Shown here piece after piece: positions 8,878-17,207 of a stretch of 64,000 nt of DNA. The translations under genes were made by a program, and so were the position numbers. Every line of letters starts with the position of its first letter. The stretch's first letter is position 1. The notes beneath the pieces were generated by a model. The model was not told the DNA's origin. It did not search any database and was given only the letters and a program-made list of their open reading frames with translations. The stretch is from Kribbella sp. NBC_00382 (GTDB taxonomy: Bacteria > Actinomycetota > Actinomycetes > Propionibacteriales > Kribbellaceae), in the NCBI RefSeq assembly GCF_036067295.1, contig NZ_CP107954.1, positions 3,100,001-3,164,000 of the forward strand, written 5' to 3'.

Positions 8878-9765
8878 TCAGGCAGCAGCTGCGGCCGGCG
8901 TGGTGAGCTGGAAGAACAGTTCCTCCAGGCCGGCGCCGTCGCTCTCGCGCAGTTCGAGCAGGACCTGGCCGGCGGCAGCCGCGGCGCGGCCGACCTGCTC
9001 GGCGGTGGCGTCGACGCGCAGCGCGCCGTCGTACAGGGGCTCGAGGCTGAGCCCGGCGGCGGTGAGTGCCTCGTTGAGCCCGATCGGGTCGAGGCCGCGG
9101 ACGAGCGTGCCGCTCCCGGCCAGCAGCTCCTCCAGCGAGCCGTTGGCGACGATCTTGCCGCCGCCTATGACGACCAGCCGATCGACGGTCGCCTGTACCT
9201 CACCCAGCAGGTGGCTGGACAGGATCACCGTGCCGCCGCGGGAGGCGAAGTCCTGCAGCAGTCCACGCATCCAGCGGATGCCCTCAGGGTCCATACCGTT
9301 GGCCGGCTCGTCCAGGATCAGCGCGGCAGGGTCGCCGAGCAGCGCGGCCGCGATGCCGAGCCGCTGCCGCATCCCCAGCGAGTACTGTCCGACGCGGCGC
9401 TTCGCGGCCCCGGTGAGCCCGACAGCCTCCAGCATCTCGTCCGCCCGGCTGTTCGGTACGCCGAGCAGCGACGCGTTGAGCAGCAGCGTCTCGCGACCGG
9501 TACGGCCCGGGTGCTGGGCCGCCGCGTCGAGCATGACGCCGACGACGCGCCCGGGGTTCGGCAGGTCCGAGTACTTCTTGCCGGCGATCGTCGCGCGGCC
9601 CGAGCTGGGCGGGGTGAGCCCCGTCAGCATACGCAGGGTGGTCGACTTGCCGGCGCCGTTCGGGCCGAGGAAGCCGGTGATGCTGCCCGGCTCGACCGTG
9701 AAGGAGACGTCGCTGACCGCCGCGTGATGGCCGTAGCGCTTGCTGAGGTTCTCGACTGTGATCAT
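8878..9765 (-). CDS. ABC transporter ATP-binding protein
   Basis: A 295-residue ATPase of the DrrA/CcmA type. Walker A is GPNGAGKST (about residues 34-42), the signature is YSLGMRQRL (about 128-136), and Walker B with its glutamate is ALILDEPANGMDP (about 150-162), followed by the switch histidine in LSSHLLGE. The C-terminal 80 residues form the extension usual in ABC-2 drug exporters. It is the first gene of the exporter operon, with the permease following after 31 bp. The divergent histidine kinase 140 bp away probably controls it. Confidence 0.93.
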   Translation of the reverse strand: MITVENLSKRYGHHAAVSDVSFTVEPGSITGFLGPNGAGKSTTLRMLTGLTPPSSGRATIAGKKYSDLPNPGRVVGVMLDAAAQHPGRTGRETLLLNASLLGVPNSRADEMLEAVGLTGAAKRRVGQYSLGMRQRLGIAAALLGDPAALILDEPANGMDPEGIRWMRGLLQDFASRGGTVILSSHLLGEVQATVDRLVVIGGGKIVANGSLEELLAGSGTLVRGLDPIGLNEALTAAGLSLEPLYDGALRVDATAEQVGRAAAAAGQVLLELRESDGAGLEELFFQLTTPAAAAA

Positions 9766-9904
9766 GCCCCTTACTCTTCCGGCCGCGACCCCCTCGCCAC
9801 ATCGACCGACCGTCTCCAGTCACCCCCTACTTAAGTCGCCGGGATTGCACCTGACCCCCACCGAACGGGGGAGGACAGGTATCAACGGAAGAGGGACGTA
9901 AGTC

Positions 9905-11164
9905 GTGATGTGCCGCGACTACGCTGACTCAATGCAACGGTTGCGGCGCTGGTACGCCTGGTTCGTCCGGCGCGCCCCGCGCATCCGGGACGTCATGTAC
10001 GTCTGCTTCAGCCTGCTGACGATCGTCGCGCAGGCGTCCTCCGGCAAGCCGGGCTGGCATACCGGCGACTGGGTGGTGCTCGGTGTCGGCATCATCGCGT
10101 CGCTCGCGCTGTGGTGGCGCCGGAAGTACCCGGTCATCGTCACCATCATCGCGGTGGTCGCGCTCGGCTCGGTCGGGATCTTCATGCCGATCGGGCTGGC
10201 CCTGCTGACGTTGGCCATCCGCCGGCGAGACCTCGCCCTGGCCGTCCTCACCTTCGCGGCGTACGTCGCCTACGTGCTCCAGAACCGCCCGTCCAGCGGT
10301 GACCCCTGGGTGCCCATCTTCACTGGCCCCTTCCTGATCGGTGCGTGGGTGGCGGTCGGCGCTTACATCGGTGCCCGGCGGGACCTGATGGCGTCATTGC
10401 GAGACCGCGCCGAGCGTGCGGAGGCGGAGCGGGAGCTGAGGGCCACGCAGGCCCGATTGGGCGAGCGAGCCCGGATCGCGCAGGAGATGCACGATGTACT
10501 GGCCCACAAGGTCTCCCTGATCGCACTGCACGCCGGTGGGCTCGAGGTGAACCCGGCCGTCGGCCCGGACAAGGTGGAGAGCTCGGCCGGCCTCATCCGC
10601 GAGACGGCCCGGCAGGCGATGGAGGACCTACGCGAGGTCCTCGGCGTACTGCGGACCGACCTGAGTCAGAACGGCGCAGACCTTGCACCGGTACCACGTG
10701 CCGCCGATCTGGAACGGCTGGTGGAGGCGTCGCGCGCGGCCGGCGTCCAGGTGACGAGCTCGTTCACCCTGCCGGACGAGGTACCGGCCCTGGTCGGGCG
10801 GACCGTCTACCGGGTCGTCCAGGAGGCACTGACCAATGTGCACAAGCATGCGCGCGGGGTCCATACCGAGGTATTGGTGGAAGGCGCGCCCGGGACCGGG
10901 GTCAATGTGCGGGTGACCAACGTCCGGCCAGTGGCGGCTGATTCACTGTTGCCCGGCTCCGGTGCGGGGCTGGTCGGGCTGCGCGAGCGCGTGACGCTTT
11001 CCGGTGGGCGTCTCGACGCCGGACCGACTCAGGACGGCGGGTGGCGGGTTGAAGCCTGGCTGCCCTGGTCCGATGGCAAGAAGGAGAACGATGACGCGGC
11101 TGTTGATCGTGGACGACGAGGCATTGGTCCGGGCCGGACTGAAGATGATCCTGGAGTCCGCTGA
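9905..11164 (+). CDS. Sensor histidine kinase (HisKA_3 / NarL-partner type)
   Basis: A 419-residue kinase. The first 160 residues hold four or five membrane segments and no large outer domain, so it probably senses something within the membrane. The HisKA_3 box is RARIAQEMHDVLAHKVS with the phospho-accepting His196. The ATPase domain shows VVQEALTNVHKHA (N-box) and GAGLVGLRERV (G-box). The GTG at 9905 is used here; an in-frame ATG follows directly. Its 3' end overlaps the response-regulator gene by 74 bp, an unusually long overlap. It is divergent from the exporter operon, which it likely regulates. Confidence 0.9.
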   Translation: MMCRDYADSMQRLRRWYAWFVRRAPRIRDVMYVCFSLLTIVAQASSGKPGWHTGDWVVLGVGIIASLALWWRRKYPVIVTIIAVVALGSVGIFMPIGLALLTLAIRRRDLALAVLTFAAYVAYVLQNRPSSGDPWVPIFTGPFLIGAWVAVGAYIGARRDLMASLRDRAERAEAERELRATQARLGERARIAQEMHDVLAHKVSLIALHAGGLEVNPAVGPDKVESSAGLIRETARQAMEDLREVLGVLRTDLSQNGADLAPVPRAADLERLVEASRAAGVQVTSSFTLPDEVPALVGRTVYRVVQEALTNVHKHARGVHTEVLVEGAPGTGVNVRVTNVRPVAADSLLPGSGAGLVGLRERVTLSGGRLDAGPTQDGGWRVEAWLPWSDGKKENDDAAVDRGRRGIGPGRTEDDPGVR

Positions 11165-11747
11165 CGATCTAGAGGTGGTCGCGGAGGCCGACGACGGTGC
11201 CGATGCGGCCAGGATGGTTCGCGAGCACAAGCCGGACGTCGTGCTGATGGACATCCGGATGCCGCGGCTGGACGGGCTGGCCGCGACCCGGGAGGTCCAA
11301 GCGCTGCCGGATCCGCCGAAGGTCGTCGTACTGACCACGTTCGACCTGGACGACTACGTGTTCCGGGCGTTGCAGGCCGGAGCCAGTGGGTTCCTGCTCA
11401 AGGACACTCCGCCGCGCGAGCTGGTCCAGGCGGTCCGAGTGGTGGCGGCCGGCGACGCGATGCTCTCGCCGGCGGTGACGAAGCGGCTGATCGGGCACTT
11501 CGCGGCGGACCCGCGGACGGACCGGCAACGGACCGCGCGGGAACGGCTGACGGCGCTCACCGATCGGGAGCGCGAAGTACTGGCGGCGGTCGCGCGCGGA
11601 TTGTCGAACGCGGACATCGGCCGGGAGTTGTTCATGAGCGAGGCGACGGTGAAGGCGCACGTCTCGCGGGTGCTGGTGAAGCTCGATGCCACCAACCGGG
11701 TCCAGGTAGCGATCCTCGCCCACGACGCAGGATTGCTGGATACCTAG
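11091..11747 (+). CDS. NarL/FixJ-family response regulator
   Basis: A 218-residue response regulator. The receiver domain has the acidic pair (VDDE), phospho-acceptor Asp54 in VLMDIRMP and the conserved Lys in FLLKDTPP. The LuxR-type helix-turn-helix is at the C-terminus (LTDREREVLAAVARGLSNADIG). I chose the ATG at 11091 because it has AAGGAG four bases upstream and gives the standard N-terminus MTRLLIVDDE. It is the cognate partner of the overlapping kinase, probably controlling the ABC exporter. Confidence 0.94.
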   Translation: MTRLLIVDDEALVRAGLKMILESADDLEVVAEADDGADAARMVREHKPDVVLMDIRMPRLDGLAATREVQALPDPPKVVVLTTFDLDDYVFRALQAGASGFLLKDTPPRELVQAVRVVAAGDAMLSPAVTKRLIGHFAADPRTDRQRTARERLTALTDREREVLAAVARGLSNADIGRELFMSEATVKAHVSRVLVKLDATNRVQVAILAHDAGLLDT

Positions 11748-11762
11748 ACCTGGCTGGACATG

Positions 11763-11821
11763 GACAACCGGCCGGGCGTCGTCGGAGGGGGGTGGGGGTG
11801 ACGACGCCACGACCGGTTGTC
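11763..11821. terminator. Long interrupted hairpin between convergent genes
   Basis: GACAACCGG pairs with CCGGTTGTC and the inner GCGTCGTC with GACGACGC, separated by small internal loops. It sits between the response regulator and the convergent NlpC/P60 gene. A second, shorter stem (TCAGCGGCC with GGCCGCTGA) follows at about 11825-11862. Confidence 0.6.
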
Positions 11822-11872
11822 AGGTCAGCGGCCTTCCGAGGGGGGAGCCGGGGCCGCTGACGGGCTGGACCC

Positions 11873-12736
11873 TCAGGCGCGGCCGAAGGCCACGCTGCTG
11901 GTCCAGATCTTCGCCTTGGAGACCGGACGGCCCGGCTTCGGCGAGTGCCACAGCATGTTCGAACCGGCGTAGATGCCGACGTGGTAAACGCCGCCACCAC
12001 CACTGGTGAAGAACACCAGGTCACCCGGCTTCGCGGCCGAGCGGCTGATGTGCTTGGTCGCGCTGTACTGCTGACGCGACGTACGGGGCAGCTTCTTGCC
12101 GGCCTTCTTGTAGACGTAGCCGGTGTAGCCGGAGCAGTCGAAGCCCTTGGTCGACGTGCCGCCGTAGCGGTACGGGGTGCCCTTGAGCTTCGCGGCCTCG
12201 CGCAGAACCTTCGCACGGAAGGTCGTGGTGGTCGCGGCCTTGGTACCGACCTTGCCGTAGAGCACGCCGTGGTTGGCGGCCCAGGTCAGCCGGCCCCAGG
12301 TCGGCTTGTTCATATAGCCGGTGGCGCTGAGACCCCAGGAGCGCTGGAACTTCTTCAGCGCGCCGACGGTGCCGTTGCCGAACCAGCCGTCCTGACGCAG
12401 ACGCAGCGTCTTCTGGACGTACTTGACGGTTTTGCCCGAGTCGCGGAAGCGAATCAGGGGGCGACTGGCGATGCTCGCGTTACCGCGGATCTGGCCGGCG
12501 GTGAGCTTCGCGGTGGTTGCTGCCGAGGCGGTCTGCGGAGGGGCGACCACGCTGATCGCGGCTCCACCTCCGACGGCGAGGCCGACCGAGAGGACGGCGA
12601 CTGCGGCCCGAGGGGCGGCCGCGGACTTGCTGGACTTTCGGTGCTTTGCCAACCCGCGGCCGGTGGGCCGGGTACTGGCATCGCTGGTCTGACTGACGGC
12701 ACCCTGAAGTGCTGTCCGTCGGGCAGTGACGGGCAT
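11873..12736 (-). CDS. Secreted NlpC/P60 cell-wall endopeptidase with peptidoglycan-binding domain
   Basis: A 287-residue secreted hydrolase that should cut peptide stems of peptidoglycan. A long basic N-terminus precedes a hydrophobic segment (about residues 43-65) and an A-x-A site (TASAA, about 70). Residues 95-155 are a PG_binding_1 domain (SGKTVKYVQKTLRLRQDGWFG). Residues 170-287 are NlpC/P60 with Cys201 (FDCSGY), His252 (YHVGIYAG) and His264 (MLWHS). Its leader is a c-di-AMP riboswitch, the known arrangement for actinobacterial wall hydrolases, so expression should fall when c-di-AMP is high. Confidence 0.93.
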   Translation of the reverse strand: MPVTARRTALQGAVSQTSDASTRPTGRGLAKHRKSSKSAAAPRAAVAVLSVGLAVGGGAAISVVAPPQTASAATTAKLTAGQIRGNASIASRPLIRFRDSGKTVKYVQKTLRLRQDGWFGNGTVGALKKFQRSWGLSATGYMNKPTWGRLTWAANHGVLYGKVGTKAATTTTFRAKVLREAAKLKGTPYRYGGTSTKGFDCSGYTGYVYKKAGKKLPRTSRQQYSATKHISRSAAKPGDLVFFTSGGGGVYHVGIYAGSNMLWHSPKPGRPVSKAKIWTSSVAFGRA

Positions 12737-12740
12737 GGTT

Positions 12741-12905
12741 GTCTCCCGACGCCTGTGAAGTTAGCTGTCGGGTTCGGGCTGAGAGTCAATAGCCCGGTCC
12801 GCTCCCGCGGACTTCACCCCAGGGTCCCGACCACTCACGGTCGAGACCCAACTTCCTGGGTCCCCCACTCCTGCCATGGTTGTTCGAGGGGAGCGGGTGT
12901 GCCTG
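12741..12905 (-). promoter_or_regulatory. Cyclic di-AMP riboswitch (ydaO/yuaA leader)
   Basis: Read on the minus strand, the leader ends with GAACCCGACAGCTAAC and then CAGGCGT, matching the conserved 3' part of the ydaO/yuaA aptamer (GAACCCGUCAGCUAAC..AGGCGU). The other conserved block, GGGGTGAAGTC, is about 50 bases upstream, and an opening GC-rich stem region covers about 12860-12905. It ends a few bases before the ribosome site of the wall hydrolase. In actinobacteria this aptamer works as an off-switch when c-di-AMP binds (established for the class). Boundaries are approximate. Confidence 0.88.
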
Positions 12906-13188
12906 GCAGGACTCGGCGTTGACACACTCGCAGTTCGGCGCATTTGTCGAACCGCCGACGACTGTATAACAGAACGATCACGACGCAAACCCTCAGATCC
13001 ACAGAGACCCTCCGGAAAGGCCCTGAGTGGCTCTCTGACGGCTCAGGGACCCAGGATGAACACCAGGTGTCCTGAGCGCGTCTGAGCGTGTCTCAGGCGG
13101 CCGCACAGCAAATTAGTGTGACCCCGGTCACATCAAGAAGTCGCTTTCTGTGACAACGGGCACAGTGCGTGCTCAGGCTCCCCTTGGC

Positions 13189-14151
13189 TCAGCGCTTTCC
13201 GAGCACCTCGAGCCACCGCTCCAGGCCCACATTCCCGCCTGAAACCACCACTCCGACGCGGTCAGGCAGGTTCTGGATCCGTCCGGCCAGCAACGCGGCC
13301 AGGGCGCAGGCGCCACTCGGCTCGGCGACGACCTTCAGCCGCTCGAAGAGGAAGGTCATCGAGGCCCGGATCTCGTCGTCGCTGACCAGCTCCACGCTGT
13401 CCACCAGCCGCTGCACGATCGGGAAGGTCAGTTCGCCCGGCGTGGAGATGGCCTGTCCGTCGGCGATCGTCCGCGGTACTTCGATCTCGACCCGCTCACC
13501 GGCTGCCAGCGACCGGGCGGTGTCGTCACCCGCCGCCGGCTCCACACCTATTACCCGGATGCCGGGCGACAACTCGGTCGCGGCCGTCGAGCACCCCGCG
13601 ATCAGGCCGCCGCCTCCGATCGGTACCAGCAGGGCTCCGAGCGGGCCGACCTCCTCGATCAGCTCCAGGGCGACCGTGCCCTGCCCGGCCATGACGTCGT
13701 AGTTGTCGTACGGCGGAATCAGGGTCAGCCCGCGTTCGTCGGACAGCTGCCTGGCCAGGGCTGCCCGGTCCTGCCCGTACCGGTCGTACGTCACCACCTC
13801 GGCGCCGTACCCGCGAGTGGCGGCCATCTTGGTCGGCGGCGCGTCCTTCGGCATCAGGTTCACCACGGTCGTACCGGCCAGCTTGCCGGCCAGTGCGACG
13901 GCTTGCGCGTGGTTGCCCGATGAGTACGCCACGACGCCCCTGGCCAGCTGCTCGGGCGAGAGCCGGCTGATCGCGTTGAAGGCGCCGCGGAACTTGAATG
14001 CCCCGATCCGCTGGAAGTTCTCCGCCTTGAGGAACACCTCGGCGCCGACCCGCTCGTTCAGGGTGCGCGAGGTCAGTACCGGTGTCCGGTGCGCGAATCC
14101 CTTGATCCGTCCGGCCGCCGCCTGCACGTCCGCGAAAGTCAGCTCAGTCAT
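13189..14151 (-). CDS. Threonine/serine dehydratase (PLP-dependent)
   Basis: A 320-residue fold-type II PLP enzyme that deaminates threonine or serine to the 2-oxo acid. The Schiff-base lysine is Lys53 in GAFKFRGAFN, the phosphate-binding glycine loop is PIGGGGLIAG, and the C-terminal VSGGNVGLE matches the family. It lacks the ACT-like regulatory domain of biosynthetic IlvA, so it resembles short catabolic threonine dehydratases or serine racemases; the substrate is not decided by sequence alone. It stands alone, divergent from the YciI-like gene. Confidence 0.88.
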   Translation of the reverse strand: MTELTFADVQAAAGRIKGFAHRTPVLTSRTLNERVGAEVFLKAENFQRIGAFKFRGAFNAISRLSPEQLARGVVAYSSGNHAQAVALAGKLAGTTVVNLMPKDAPPTKMAATRGYGAEVVTYDRYGQDRAALARQLSDERGLTLIPPYDNYDVMAGQGTVALELIEEVGPLGALLVPIGGGGLIAGCSTAATELSPGIRVIGVEPAAGDDTARSLAAGERVEIEVPRTIADGQAISTPGELTFPIVQRLVDSVELVSDDEIRASMTFLFERLKVVAEPSGACALAALLAGRIQNLPDRVGVVVSGGNVGLERWLEVLGKR

Positions 14152-14238
14152 GACCAGAAGCTATGTCAAAGTGACGGAGCCCGCTCCGTACTGATCACGA
14201 GAGGTTCCCAGCGGGGAGCCGATGGCGAAGGAGAGATC

Positions 14239-14601
14239 GTGAAATATCTCGTTGTGCTGAACATCAACCCGGACGTGCTGAACGCGCTGAGCGAGGACGA
14301 GCAGCAGGCGATCTTCAGTGGGCACGAGAAGTTCCTGCAGATCGTCCAGGAGTCCGGGGAGTTCCACAGCACGGTCGCGCTGGCCGAGCCGGCCAAGACC
14401 TCGGTGGTCAAGGTCCGCGACGGCGTGCCGGCGGTGACGGACGGGCCGTTCCTGGAGGCGAAGGAGTTTCTCGCCGGGTACTACCTGTTGGACTGCGCTA
14501 CTCCGGAGCGGGCTCAAGAACTCGCCGCGATGATTCCGGATGCCTCGATCGAAGGGCTCGGCGTCGAGGTTCGCGCCGTCGTTCACGAGCTGGGTCTCTG
14601 A
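14239..14601 (+). CDS. YciI-like (DGPF-domain) protein
   Basis: A 120-residue protein of the YCII-related/DGPFAETK family. The hallmark VTDGPFLEAKEFLAGYYLLDC lies at about residues 66-86. The fold is a ferredoxin-like dimer; relatives are often encoded with ECF sigma factors, but none is present here, and the biochemical role is unknown. The start is the GTG at 14239, preceded by AAGGAGA; the frame runs further upstream without resemblance to the family. It is divergent from the dehydratase and followed by a strong hairpin. Confidence 0.85.
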   Translation: MKYLVVLNINPDVLNALSEDEQQAIFSGHEKFLQIVQESGEFHSTVALAEPAKTSVVKVRDGVPAVTDGPFLEAKEFLAGYYLLDCATPERAQELAAMIPDASIEGLGVEVRAVVHELGL

Positions 14602-14613
14602 CTGACCCGAACG

Positions 14614-14658
14614 ACACAACGGCAGGAGCTCCGCTTCGGGGAGTTCCTGCCGTTGTGT
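14614..14658. terminator. Bidirectional hairpin terminator
   Basis: A 19-bp stem (14614-14632 with 14640-14658; one G-T pair) lies between the convergent YciI-like and YegP-like genes. Confidence 0.8.
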
Positions 14659-14668
14659 GCTGGCTTGC

Positions 14669-14854
14669 TCAGGAGGTCTGGTCGTCGACCTTCGCCTCGC
14701 CGGCGTTCTTCTTGATCGACTCGATGCCGTTCAGCGCGGCCGCCTTGGTCTTGTAGCTCTCGCTGCTGGTCGCGATCACCTCGCCGTTGCCGGCCTTCAA
14801 GCGGAACCGGTACTCGCCCGACTTGTCTTCGTACAGCTCGAACTTGCCCGCCAT
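14669..14854 (-). CDS. YegP/DUF1508 family small protein
   Basis: A 61-residue protein with the DUF1508 pattern: FELYEDKSGEYRFRLKAGNGEVIATSSE, then SYKTKAAALNGIESIKKN. The fold is a small beta-beta-beta-alpha unit of unknown function. The start is the ATG at 14854, where GGAGGG lies six bases upstream; the longer open frame in the same phase is out-of-gene. It is expressed alone, towards the shared terminator. Confidence 0.9.
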   Translation of the reverse strand: MAGKFELYEDKSGEYRFRLKAGNGEVIATSSESYKTKAAALNGIESIKKNAGEAKVDDQTS

Positions 14855-14946
14855 GACAAAACCCTCCGTGTGATGGTCTGACTCCGCTTCGGAGCGTAGA
14901 CCTCGCAGCTGACTTGTGGCGGGATGCTGCCGGGTGTGTGTCGGGG

Positions 14947-15627
14947 TCAGGCCTGAAGGCGGGCGCGAACGCCGCGGATCCCCGCGACGACGAGGTCGAC
15001 GCCGAGGCTGTAGTACTGGTCGTGCGAAGCCGGGCAGATCAGGGTGTCCGCCGCCGCGGTGATCAGCGGGTAGCGGTGGGGTGAGAGGGCGGCGAGCGAG
15101 GCACGCTTGGCCCGCAGGCCGTCTTCGCGGGCGACCGGATCGATGTCCTCGGTGGCGCCGGGCTCCGCGGTCACCAGGGTGATCAGCGAGCAGACCGACT
15201 GCCGTCCGACCTCCGCCGCGTAGTCGGTGGAGAAGCCGCCCGCGACCAGTAGCTCCATCGTCCGCTCGGCGAGCGCGAGCCCGTCCGGCGAGACCAGGAT
15301 GCGGTACAGCGTCAGACCAGCGGCCTTCGGATGCGGCCGGAGCGCCTTCACGAAGGCAGTCAGTACTGCCTGCAGCTGGACTTCCCACGCTTCGTCGGTC
15401 GGTGACGGTAGGGCGATGTCGGCCAGGATCCGATCGCCAACCGCCGCGAGCAGGGCTTCTTTGTCGTTGAAGTGCCGGTAGAGCGCCATCGGCGTCACGT
15501 CGTGCAGCTGGGCGAGCCGGCGGATGGTGAGCGCCTCCAGCCCTTCGGTGTCGGCGATCTCCAGCGCGCTGGTCGCGAGCGTGTGCGGGTCGAGCCGCTT
15601 GGCGGTCTGGCTGCTGGTCGGGGGCAC
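14947..15627 (-). CDS. TetR-family repressor
   Basis: A 226-residue repressor. The N-terminal helix-turn-helix is visible in LATSALEIADTEGLEALTIRRLAQLHDVTPMALYRHF (residues about 16-52). The C-terminal part resembles the TetR_C_11/AcrR group that binds small hydrophobic drugs. The start is a GTG at 15627. It is divergent from an MFS efflux gene with three repeat elements between them, so it should repress both and release on binding a pump substrate. Confidence 0.92.
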   Translation of the reverse strand: MPPTSSQTAKRLDPHTLATSALEIADTEGLEALTIRRLAQLHDVTPMALYRHFNDKEALLAAVGDRILADIALPSPTDEAWEVQLQAVLTAFVKALRPHPKAAGLTLYRILVSPDGLALAERTMELLVAGGFSTDYAAEVGRQSVCSLITLVTAEPGATEDIDPVAREDGLRAKRASLAALSPHRYPLITAAADTLICPASHDQYYSLGVDLVVAGIRGVRARLQA

Positions 15628-15638
15628 GTTGACAAGTT

Positions 15639-15693
15639 TACAACGTAGACCTACGGTTTACGAAGTACGCATACAACGTATACATACAATGTA
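15639..15693. promoter_or_regulatory. Repeated operator elements between tetR and the efflux gene
   Basis: Three copies of TACAAYGTA occur at 15639-15647, 15672-15680 and 15685-15693, two of them followed by GAC. The last two are 13 bp apart, about one helix turn. The AT-rich tract stands out from the GC-rich surroundings. These are the likely binding sites of the divergent TetR protein and overlap both promoters. Confidence 0.7.
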
Positions 15694-15732
15694 GACAAAC
15701 CGGCTGGATCCTTCTCCTGTGAGGTAAGCACA

Positions 15733-17160
15733 ATGCGACGCAGTCCGTGGTCGACCCTTGCCGTGCTGGCATTGGCGCAGTTCATCGTGGTGCTCGACGT
15801 GACGATCGTGAACGTCGCACTGCCCAACATCCAGGCGGACCTGAACTTCTCCGCCGACTCGTTGCAATGGGTGATCAACGCCTACACGCTGCTGTTCGGC
15901 GGCTTCCTGCTGCTCGGCGGGCGGATGGCCGACATCCTCGGCCCGCGGCGCGTCTTCATCGGCGGTCTGGTGCTGTTCGGCGCCGCCTCGCTCGTGGCGG
16001 GGCTGTCCAACTCGCCCGAGTTCCTGATCGGGGCCCGGGCGGTCCAGGGCCTGGGTGGTGCGCTGCTGTCACCCGCGGCGCTCGCGATCCTGACCGTCAC
16101 CTACGCGCACGGCCGGGAACGCAACATCGCGATGGGCGTCTGGGGCGGCCTGGCCGGCCTCGGCGGCACGCTCGGGGTGGTGGCCGGCGGTCTGCTGGTC
16201 GACTCGCTGAGCTGGCAGTGGGTCTTCTTCGTGAACGTTCCGATCGTGGTCGGGCTCATCGCGCTGATCCCGGTCTTCATCCGCGACACCCGGCACAACG
16301 AGAACGGCGATCGCGCTTTCGACACGGCCGGCGCAGTACTGGGCACCGCGGGTCTGCTGGCGGTCGTCTACGCCGTCGTACGGTCGGAGCCGAAGGGCTG
16401 GGGTTCGGGCGAGGTGCTCTTCTTCCTCATCGCCGGTGTCGTGCTGCTCGGTGCCTTCGTGATGGTGGAGCGCCGGTCGAAGGCGCCGCTGGTGCCGCTG
16501 CGGCTGTTCCGCTCGCGGGCACTGAGCGTCTCGAGTGGTGCGCTGGCCCTGAACGGCGCGGGCTTCCTGTCGATGTTCTTCCTGACTGCCATCTACCTGC
16601 AGCAGGTTCGCGGCGACTCCGCGCTCGAGGCGGGTCTGCACTTCCTGCCGATGGGCGGCGCGGCGATCGTGGCTGCAGTACTCGCTTCGCAACTCGTTCA
16701 GACGCTCGGTACGCGCACCGTGCAACTGGGTGGGGCGGTACTCAGCGTGGCCGGGCTGCTGTTGCTCTCGCAGGCCGGCGCGACCGATAGCTACGTCGGT
16801 CACCTGCTGCCGGGCTTCATCATCTTCGGCTTCGGCATCCTCGGGGTCGGCGTACCGGGTCAGATCACCGCGGTCTCCGAGGTCGAGCACCATGAGGCCG
16901 GCGCCGCGTCGGGCGTGGTGAGCGCGATGTACCAGGTCGGTGGCGCGCTGGGGCTGGCGATCGTGACGACGCTGTCCATCACCCGTACTACGGACGCGCT
17001 GGCTCAGGGAGTCCCGCAGCAGCAGGCCTTGGTCGACGGCTTCCAGCGTGGGCTGTTGGTGGCCGCCGGGTTCGCCGTGGCCAATGTGTTGCTGACGCTG
17101 GCCTCGCCGCAGCTCCAGCCGACTGCGGAGCAACTGACCGAGGCGGCAGCCGCTGCCTGA
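15733..17160 (+). CDS. MFS multidrug efflux transporter (DHA2/EmrB-QacA type)
   Basis: A 475-residue transporter with about 14 membrane segments, as in the DHA2 drug:H+ antiporter family. The N-terminus shows the family pattern AQFIVVLDVTIVNVALPNIQ (motif D1, with the membrane aspartate), followed by LQWVINAYTLLFGGFLLLGGR and the loop GRMADILGPRR (motif A). Start ATG 15733 has a GTGAGG ribosome site. The divergent TetR gene makes this a classic inducible efflux pair; the substrate is unknown. Confidence 0.93.
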   Translation: MRRSPWSTLAVLALAQFIVVLDVTIVNVALPNIQADLNFSADSLQWVINAYTLLFGGFLLLGGRMADILGPRRVFIGGLVLFGAASLVAGLSNSPEFLIGARAVQGLGGALLSPAALAILTVTYAHGRERNIAMGVWGGLAGLGGTLGVVAGGLLVDSLSWQWVFFVNVPIVVGLIALIPVFIRDTRHNENGDRAFDTAGAVLGTAGLLAVVYAVVRSEPKGWGSGEVLFFLIAGVVLLGAFVMVERRSKAPLVPLRLFRSRALSVSSGALALNGAGFLSMFFLTAIYLQQVRGDSALEAGLHFLPMGGAAIVAAVLASQLVQTLGTRTVQLGGAVLSVAGLLLLSQAGATDSYVGHLLPGFIIFGFGILGVGVPGQITAVSEVEHHEAGAASGVVSAMYQVGGALGLAIVTTLSITRTTDALAQGVPQQQALVDGFQRGLLVAAGFAVANVLLTLASPQLQPTAEQLTEAAAAA

Positions 17161-17168
17161 GTTTCGTT

Positions 17169-17205
17169 GCCTTTGGCCCCCATCATGCCGATGGGGGCCG
17201 AAGGC
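17169..17205. terminator. Bidirectional hairpin terminator
   Basis: A 15-bp stem (17169-17183 with 17191-17205, one G-T pair) lies between the convergent efflux and dioxygenase genes. Confidence 0.78.
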
Positions 17206-17207
17206 AT

